Shown piece by piece: positions 6,733 to 10,805 of a DNA stretch of 10,805 nt. Position 1 is the stretch's first letter, and every line of letters starts with the position of its first letter. The stretch is taken from NCBI GenBank assembly GCA_038234045.1, contig JBBSUX010000108.1:1-10805 (forward strand). The letters are read 5' to 3'. Below the pieces are notes generated by a model. The model saw only the letters and a program-made list of their open reading frames with translations, searched no databases and was not told the origin of the DNA. The translations under genes and the position numbers were made by a program. The stretch is from JBBSUX01 sp038234045. GTDB taxonomy: Bacteria; Pseudomonadota; Gammaproteobacteria; Burkholderiales; Burkholderiaceae_C.

Positions 6733-6808
6733 CCAAACGAAGGATGTCGGGCACAGGCCGAAGCCGATTTTGGGAGGCAAGAGGCGCAGTCCTGTGCCCG
6801 ACCTCCGC
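6733..6808 (-). repeat. Variable-stem structured repeat, copy 3 (reverse orientation)
   Basis: Read on the minus strand, the 76-nt unit starts with GCGGA (6808-6804) and ends with CTTCGTTTGG (6742-6733). A perfect 12-bp stem joins GTCGGGCACAGG (6802-6791) to CCTGTGCCCGAC (6757-6746). The 33-nt loop contains TCTTGCCTC followed by AAAATCGGCT, the same core as in copies 1 and 2 with few changes. Length and edge words equal those of copy 2 exactly, although the stem sequence is different. It lies about 170 bases from copy 2, facing it. Confidence 0.85.
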
Positions 6809-6983
6809 TCAACCACGACACCAGGCTCCTCAAGCGACAGCGCATCTTCCCATCAACTTTCTCGTTTAAGAGCTGAAGACGGACTGAAAACCATCTCCCC
6901 GGCATACCGATCGTCTTTATCGGTGCGCTATAGGCAGACGCTCGATAAAATAAACGCCCTGCGACGATGCCCTCATGCATCAA

Positions 6984-6999
6984 TGTTTCACGTGAAACA
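6984..6999. promoter_or_regulatory. parS: parS centromere site 1
   Basis: TGTTTCACGTGAAACA is the exact 16-bp parS palindrome bound by chromosomal ParB proteins; with its flanking A and T it is an 18-bp perfect palindrome (6983-7000). It lies 150 bases before the mnmG start and about 3 kb upstream of parA. ParB bound here would load, slide and be condensed into the partition complex that ParA moves; it might also affect mnmG transcription, which is inference. Confidence 0.95.
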
Positions 7000-7016
7000 T
7001 GGCTGAGCGCTCATTC

Positions 7017-7048
7017 GGACTTGTGGCTTGGTGCTCTGGACTTGTGGC
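7017..7048 (+). repeat. Two 11-bp direct repeats with 21-bp spacing upstream of mnmG
   Basis: GGACTTGTGGC occurs at 7017-7027 and exactly again at 7038-7048, so the start-to-start distance is 21 bp, two DNA turns. The pair sits between parS site 1 and the mnmG start. Such spacing would place two protein molecules on one DNA face, so an operator is possible; a chance local duplication is the alternative. Confidence 0.5.
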
Positions 7049-7070
7049 GGCGTCCATGGTGAGGCATTAC

Positions 7071-7087
7071 TCATCCCGGACGGATGA
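7071..7087 (+). promoter_or_regulatory. Short hairpin in the mnmG leader
   Basis: TCATCC (7071-7076) pairs with GGATGA (7082-7087) around CGGAC; the shifted pairing CTCATC (7070-7075) with GATGAG (7086-7091) is also possible. It lies about 60 bases before the mnmG start codon and could shape the leader of the mRNA. No T-run follows, so it is not a terminator. Function is unknown. Confidence 0.3.
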
Positions 7088-7149
7088 TGAGACTCAGACT
7101 TCCGTCCCCAGAACCCGGCCGCTTTTCCAGACGCCACAACGGACAACCC

Positions 7150-9135
7150 ATGATCTACCCTGAAGAATTTGATGTGATTGTGGTCGGCGGCGGCCATGCT
7201 GGCACCGAGGCTGCTTTAGCTTCGGCGCGGATGGGGTGCCGCACGCTCCTTTTGACGCACAACATCGAAACACTTGGGCAGATGAGCTGTAACCCCTCCA
7301 TCGGGGGCATTGGGAAGGGTCACCTGGTGCGTGAGATCGACGCGCTGGGCGGTGCGATGGCGCTAGCGACGGATGAGGCGGGCATCCAGTTCCGGATTCT
7401 CAATAGCTCCAAAGGCCCGGCTGTTCGTGCCACCAGAGCCCAGGCCGACCGGGTCCTGTATCGGGCGGCAATCCGTCACCGCATCGAGAACCAACCCCAT
7501 CTGTGGCTTTTCCAGCAGGCGGTCGATGATCTTCTGATGGAGGGTGACCGGGTTGCAGGCGCAGTCACGCAGATCGGAATCACCTTCCGCAGTCGCACGG
7601 TGGTGCTGACCGCAGGCACCTTTCTGGACGGAAAAATTCACGTCGGTCTCAGCAACCACGCTGCTGGTCGGGCTGGAGATCTGCCAGCGCAACGACTCTC
7701 CGCGCGGCTCAAAGAGCTCAAGCTACCGCAGGCGCGTCTGAAGACGGGCACCCCACCGCGTATCGATGGACGGACGATCGATTTCTCACGCTGTGTGGAG
7801 CAGCCGGGAGACGGCATGCCTGGCGGCGTGGCAAACAAGGTCCCTGTTTTCAGCTTTATGGGAAGAGCGGCGATGCATCCGCGCCAGGTTCCTTGCTGGA
7901 TCACCAACACCAATGCGCGCACCCACGAGATCATCAGGGGCGGCTTTGATCGCAGCCCGATGTTCACCGGAAAGATCGAGGGCGTGGGGCCACGCTATTG
8001 CCCCAGCGTCGAAGACAAGGTGAACCGCTTTGCCGACAAGGAAAGCCATCAGATTTTTCTGGAGCCAGAAGGCCTGGATACCCACGAGGTGTATCCCAAT
8101 GGCATCTCCACGAGCTTGCCCTTCGACGTGCAATATGCGCTCGTCCGCAGCATGCAGGGGCTGGAAAATGCGCATATCCTGCGGCCCGGTTATGCCATCG
8201 AGTACGACTATTTCGATCCGCGTTCGTTGAAGCAGAGCTTCGAAACCCGGCAGATCAGCGGTTTGTTTTTTGCCGGACAAATCAACGGCACCACCGGCTA
8301 TGAGGAGGCGGCGGCCCAAGGCCTTTTTGCCGGCGCTAATGCAGCGTTGCAGTGTAAGGGTGCTGCGCCGTGGTTGCCGGGGCGCGATGAAGCGTATCTG
8401 GGCGTGCTGGTAGATGACCTGACCACCAAGGGCGTTACCGAACCCTACCGAATGTTTACCAGTCGGGCAGAGTTTCGGCTGCAACTGCGAGAAGACAATG
8501 CCGACCTGCGTTTGACGGAGCAGGGCAGGGCGATGGGCTTGGTGGACAACGCGCGCTGGGAGATATTCAGCCGCAAGCGCGATGCTGTTTCACGTGAAAC
8601 AGAGCGACTCAAATCGACCTGGGTGAATCCGCGCAATCTCCCTGCCGAGGAATCGCTGCGCGTGTTGGGCAAGGCCATCGAGCATGAACATCATTTGGGC
8701 GACCTGCTCAGGAGGCCCGATGTGCGCTACGCCGAGTTGATGTCACTCGATGGCGGGCGCTTTCAAAGTGCTGCGATGCAGCCGGACGTGCTGGGAGATC
8801 TGCATGACGAAGTGGTCGAGCAGATCGAGATCGCCAGCAAATATGCCGGCTATATCGACCGCCAAAAGGATGAAGTGGAGCGCGCGTCGCAGTACGAGCG
8901 GATGCTGCTACCTGCGGACCTGAACTACGGCGATGTGCCCGCGTTGAGCTTCGAGGTGCGCCAAAAGCTCCAGAAACATCATCCCGAGACGCTTGGGCAG
9001 GCGTCGCGCATTTCAGGAGTGACGCCCGCGGCGATTTCCCTCCTGCTGGTGCATCTGCGCAAACGGGGTGGATTTGGGCGTACGACTGACGGTATGAGAG
9101 CGCCAGCGCATGAAGATGAGGTGCCCATTGCTTGA
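7150..9135 (+). CDS. mnmG: tRNA uridine-5-carboxymethylaminomethyl modification enzyme MnmG (GidA)
   Basis: With MnmE, this FAD enzyme makes the carboxymethylaminomethyl group on uridine 34 of several tRNAs, which secures decoding of codons ending in A or G. The 661-residue protein begins with the FAD-binding VIVVGGGHAGTEAA (residues 10-23) and carries both MnmG signatures, GPRYCPSVEDK (280-290) and AGQINGTTGYEEAAAQG (375-391), plus the C-terminal GQASRISGVTPAAIS. It is about 30 residues longer than E. coli MnmG, mainly through an insertion around GDGMPGGVANK and a hydrophilic C-terminal tail. ATG 7150 is chosen because family members start M-Y-P just before the FAD fold; an in-frame codon at 7084 would add 22 unrelated residues. 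The end overlaps rsmG by 26 bases. parS site 2 lies within the gene and encodes VSRET. Confidence 0.97.
   Translation: MIYPEEFDVIVVGGGHAGTEAALASARMGCRTLLLTHNIETLGQMSCNPSIGGIGKGHLVREIDALGGAMALATDEAGIQFRILNSSKGPAVRATRAQADRVLYRAAIRHRIENQPHLWLFQQAVDDLLMEGDRVAGAVTQIGITFRSRTVVLTAGTFLDGKIHVGLSNHAAGRAGDLPAQRLSARLKELKLPQARLKTGTPPRIDGRTIDFSRCVEQPGDGMPGGVANKVPVFSFMGRAAMHPRQVPCWITNTNARTHEIIRGGFDRSPMFTGKIEGVGPRYCPSVEDKVNRFADKESHQIFLEPEGLDTHEVYPNGISTSLPFDVQYALVRSMQGLENAHILRPGYAIEYDYFDPRSLKQSFETRQISGLFFAGQINGTTGYEEAAAQGLFAGANAALQCKGAAPWLPGRDEAYLGVLVDDLTTKGVTEPYRMFTSRAEFRLQLREDNADLRLTEQGRAMGLVDNARWEIFSRKRDAVSRETERLKSTWVNPRNLPAEESLRVLGKAIEHEHHLGDLLRRPDVRYAELMSLDGGRFQSAAMQPDVLGDLHDEVVEQIEIASKYAGYIDRQKDEVERASQYERMLLPADLNYGDVPALSFEVRQKLQKHHPETLGQASRISGVTPAAISLLLVHLRKRGGFGRTTDGMRAPAHEDEVPIA
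8586..8601. promoter_or_regulatory. parS: parS centromere site 2, inside mnmG
   Basis: An exact TGTTTCACGTGAAACA palindrome, 18 bp with its flanking C and G. It lies fully inside the mnmG reading frame, where it codes for part of AVSRETE, and is about 1.5 kb upstream of parA. It is identical to site 1 over 16 bases, whereas the rest of the flanks differ, so the match is not a local duplication. Confidence 0.95.
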
Positions 9136-9955
9136 CGGAGCGGCTTCTGCAGGCTTGTTGAGGGGGGTGCAGGCGATTGAAGACGTGGCATCGCGTATTT
9201 CCGGGGCTGCGCAGCAGCTCGGAGTTTCGATTGGCGCCTTGCAGGTAGAACAGCTTGTGCGCTATCTCGCCTTGATCCAGAAGTGGAATCGCGTCTACAA
9301 CCTGACAGCGGTGCGCGAACCGTCGCAGATGCTCACGCATCACATCTTCGACAGCCTTGCGGTTGTCGCGCCGCTGCGAACACAGCTGGAAGAGCTTCGA
9401 GCTCGGCTACCAAGCCGTGCCGAGTCTCCCGCTGATCTGCTTGAGAGCCCATCAGACGATACCGACTTGACGACGCTGCTGGACGTGGGCTCAGGCGCCG
9501 GCTTGCCTGGGGTGGTTTTGGCGATCTGCTCCCCGGAGCTATCCGTCACCTGTGTAGATGCAGTCGCAAAAAAGACGGCTTTTATTCAGCAGGTGGCGGT
9601 TGACCTGAAGCTGCCAAACCTCAGTAGCCTGCACGCGCGCGTCGAGACGCTGAGCGGGAGGCTTGGGCCGGCGGTCGGCAACTCACGAGGCGCTCAGTAC
9701 GGCATTGTGTGTTCGCGGGCATTTGCATCGCTTGCAGACTTCGCTTCGCTCACCCACGATGCGCTTGCCCCGACGGGGATCTGGATGGCCTTGAAGGGCA
9801 AGACGCCCAGTGAGGAAATCGCCCTGCTCGATGATGGCCCGGCCGAGGTGTTTCACGTGGAACAACTCCTTGTGCCCGACCTTGATGCCGATCGCTGCAT
9901 CGTCTGGATGCAAAAGCGCGGCAGGTTTGTTGGAATGCAATCCGTCAGCACGTAA
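9110..9955 (+). CDS. rsmG: 16S rRNA (guanine527-N7)-methyltransferase RsmG (GidB)
   Basis: RsmG transfers a methyl group from AdoMet to N7 of G527 in 16S rRNA; loss in other species gives low-level streptomycin resistance. Visible marks are the helical N-terminal part with KWNRVYNLTAV (58-68) and HHIFDSLAVV (77-86), the AdoMet loop LLDVGSGAGLPGVVLAI (123-139), the acidic D150, SRAFASLADF (202-211) and ALKGK (227-231). At 281 residues it is long against 207 in E. coli. About 30 residues (91-120, Glu/Ser/Asp-rich) are inserted before the AdoMet loop, and the N-terminus is extended. ATG 9110 overlaps mnmG by 26 bases; a GTG at 9167, directly after a G-rich tract, would remove 19 doubtful residues, so the start is uncertain. 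parS site 3 lies near the 3' end and encodes VFHVEQ. parA follows after 108 bases. Confidence 0.95.
   Translation: MKMRCPLLDGAASAGLLRGVQAIEDVASRISGAAQQLGVSIGALQVEQLVRYLALIQKWNRVYNLTAVREPSQMLTHHIFDSLAVVAPLRTQLEELRARLPSRAESPADLLESPSDDTDLTTLLDVGSGAGLPGVVLAICSPELSVTCVDAVAKKTAFIQQVAVDLKLPNLSSLHARVETLSGRLGPAVGNSRGAQYGIVCSRAFASLADFASLTHDALAPTGIWMALKGKTPSEEIALLDDGPAEVFHVEQLLVPDLDADRCIVWMQKRGRFVGMQSVST
9849..9864. promoter_or_regulatory. parS: parS centromere site 3, inside rsmG
   Basis: TGTTTCACGTGGAACA differs from the perfect parS palindrome at one position (the eleventh base, A to G). It lies inside rsmG, where the frame reads VFHVEQ, about 200 bases before the parA start codon. The FHV segment in the C-terminal part of RsmG is a place where parS is found in other bacteria too (from memory). 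The change may weaken ParB binding. Confidence 0.85.
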
Positions 9956-10063
9956 ACTTGCCTTCCGCGCATTGCCCCTGACTTGCTCCGGGTTGTAGAC
10001 ACCACGCAGCAGGCTTGCGGCGATTTACGCCCCGATTGATAACTTTTCGAAAACCACCAGCCC

Positions 10064-10805
10064 ATGGCCAAGATTTTTTGTGTTGCCAACCAAAAGGGCG
10101 GGGTTGGCAAGACGACCACGACGGTCAATTTGGCCGCCGGCCTGTCAAAGGTGGGGCAACGGGTGCTGCTGGTAGACCTCGATCCGCAAGGTAACGCCAC
10201 GATGGGTTCGGGCATCGACAAGCGCAAGCTCGAGACGACGCTGTACGAAGTGCTGACCGATGATGTTCCGGTGGCAGAAGCGCGCGTCAGGGCCGATCGT
10301 CTGTCGGAGGCTGGTTGTGCCTACGACGTTCTTGGCGCCAATCGCGAACTGGCAGGCGCCGAGGTTGAGCTGGTCTCTCTGCTCCATCGTGAAAAGCGGT
10401 TGAAAACCGCCTTGGCTGCGGTGGATGCGGAATATGACTTTGTCCTCATCGACTGTCCGCCGTCCTTGTCGATGCTCACCCTCAACGGACTGTGCGCGGC
10501 GCATGGGGTGATCGTTCCCATGCAATGCGAATACTTTGCGCTGGAGGGTTTGACCGATCTCGTCAACACCATCAAGCAGGTTCATGCGAACCTGAACCAT
10601 GATCTGGAAATTATTGGCCTGTTGCGGGTGATGTTCGACCCGCGAATCACCCTGCAGCAGCAGGTGAGCGACCAGCTCAAAGAGCATTTCGCCGACAAGG
10701 TGTTCAACACCGTCATTCCGCGAAACGTGCGGCTGGCCGAGGCGCCGAGCTACGGGCTCCCAGGGGTCGTGTTTGATCCGTCATCCAAGGGAGCCGTTGC
10801 ATTCG
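10064..10805 (+). CDS. parA: Chromosome partitioning ATPase ParA (Soj), 3'-truncated by window edge
   Basis: ParA is a deviant-Walker ATPase that binds the nucleoid as an ATP dimer and, with ParB on parS, pulls newly copied origins apart. Visible are 247 residues of a family near 255-260, so only the last residues are missing. The start MAKIFCVANQKGGVGKTTTT carries the deviant Walker A box KGGVGKTT (11-18) with both lysines; LLVDLDPQGNATMG is the A' motif and FVLIDCPPSLSML the Walker B region. The stretch VIPRNVRLAEAPSYGLPGVV is the usual C-terminal signature of chromosomal ParA. ATG 10064 agrees with the family start, though no good ribosome binding site is seen in the 108-base gap after rsmG. 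parB is expected just downstream. The codon usage matches its neighbours. Confidence 0.96.
   Translation, partial: MAKIFCVANQKGGVGKTTTTVNLAAGLSKVGQRVLLVDLDPQGNATMGSGIDKRKLETTLYEVLTDDVPVAEARVRADRLSEAGCAYDVLGANRELAGAEVELVSLLHREKRLKTALAAVDAEYDFVLIDCPPSLSMLTLNGLCAAHGVIVPMQCEYFALEGLTDLVNTIKQVHANLNHDLEIIGLLRVMFDPRITLQQQVSDQLKEHFADKVFNTVIPRNVRLAEAPSYGLPGVVFDPSSKGAVAF

Larger units (their letters stand above)
6349..7149. other. 800-base intergenic region rich in repeats, mnmG upstream region
   Basis: No protein gene is supported. In order, the region holds a degenerate REP-like element (6377-6410), structured-repeat copy 2 (6489-6564), a 10-bp inverted repeat (6608-6617 with 6695-6704) enclosing a small 7-bp GC hairpin (6641-6647 with 6657-6663), structured-repeat copy 3 in reverse (6733-6808), a parS site (6984-6999), a pair of 11-bp direct repeats (7017-7048) and a short leader hairpin (7071-7087). 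The stretch between copies 2 and 3 is clearly less GC-rich than the genes. A TAAAAT at 6946-6951 could be a -10 element but has no matching -35, so no promoter is called. Confidence 0.7.

Noticed and set aside
6535..6816. Minus-strand frame of 93 codons between and across structured repeats 2 and 3, with aromatic-rich segment FTHAFQFTYHGGRQ
   Set aside because: It runs through the full copy 3 and part of copy 2, has no ribosome binding site or known motif, and the region has the composition of an intergenic segment.
6983..7006. Mini-frame MFHVKHG created by parS site 1
   Set aside because: The reading is a by-product of the palindrome; there is no ribosome binding site and no support for a leader peptide.
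6349..7149. Possible replication origin upstream of mnmG
   Set aside because: No cluster of DnaA boxes (TTATCCACA-like) or AT-rich unwinding region was found; proximity to oriC is only inferred from the gene block.

Overview
The window looks like a chromosomal segment of a high-GC betaproteobacterium, most likely Burkholderiales (Comamonadaceae or a near relative). The evidence is the gene order mnmG-rsmG-parA with embedded parS centromere sites, betaproteobacterial-looking protein sequences, and an interspersed hairpin with a TAGCT..TAGCGCTT core that resembles a repeat I recall from Comamonadaceae genomes. No integrase, transposase, phage gene or CRISPR array is visible.

Layout. Positions 2-1342 (+) hold the 3' three quarters of a GH15 glucoamylase/trehalase-type hydrolase cut by the window edge. 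It converges on a minus-strand group: a SelD-associated-type FAD/NAD(P) oxidoreductase (1677-2912), a probable Tat-exported DUF3047 protein (2909-3787, overlapping it by a GTGA junction) and a beta-class glutathione S-transferase (3828-4442). Divergent from these is a small two-helix membrane protein of the DUF1328 family (4671-4856). A gap of about 640 bases follows, with no convincing gene but one good intrinsic terminator. Next come a transglutaminase-like protein (5500-6348), an 800-base intergenic region rich in repeats, and the housekeeping block mnmG (7150-9135), rsmG (9110-9955) and parA (10064 to the edge).

How the right-hand genes work together. MnmG modifies the tRNA wobble uridine and RsmG methylates 16S rRNA. 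ParA, with a ParB expected just beyond the window, drives chromosome segregation. Three near-identical 16-bp parS palindromes (6984, 8586, 9849) make this block the probable centromere. Two of them lie inside the mnmG and rsmG reading frames. Such a locus normally lies close to oriC, but no DnaA-box cluster was seen here.

Most unusual signal. Three copies of a 76-80 bp structured repeat occur between genes (1387-1466 +, 6489-6564 +, 6733-6808 -). All three share the same edge words (GCGGA at one end, CTTC..TGG at the other) and the same loop core (TGCCTC...AAATCGGCT). The 12-14 bp stem has largely different sequence in each copy, yet pairs perfectly each time. I do not recognise this family. 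It could be a structured RNA, a non-autonomous palindromic element, or a protein-binding DNA hairpin.
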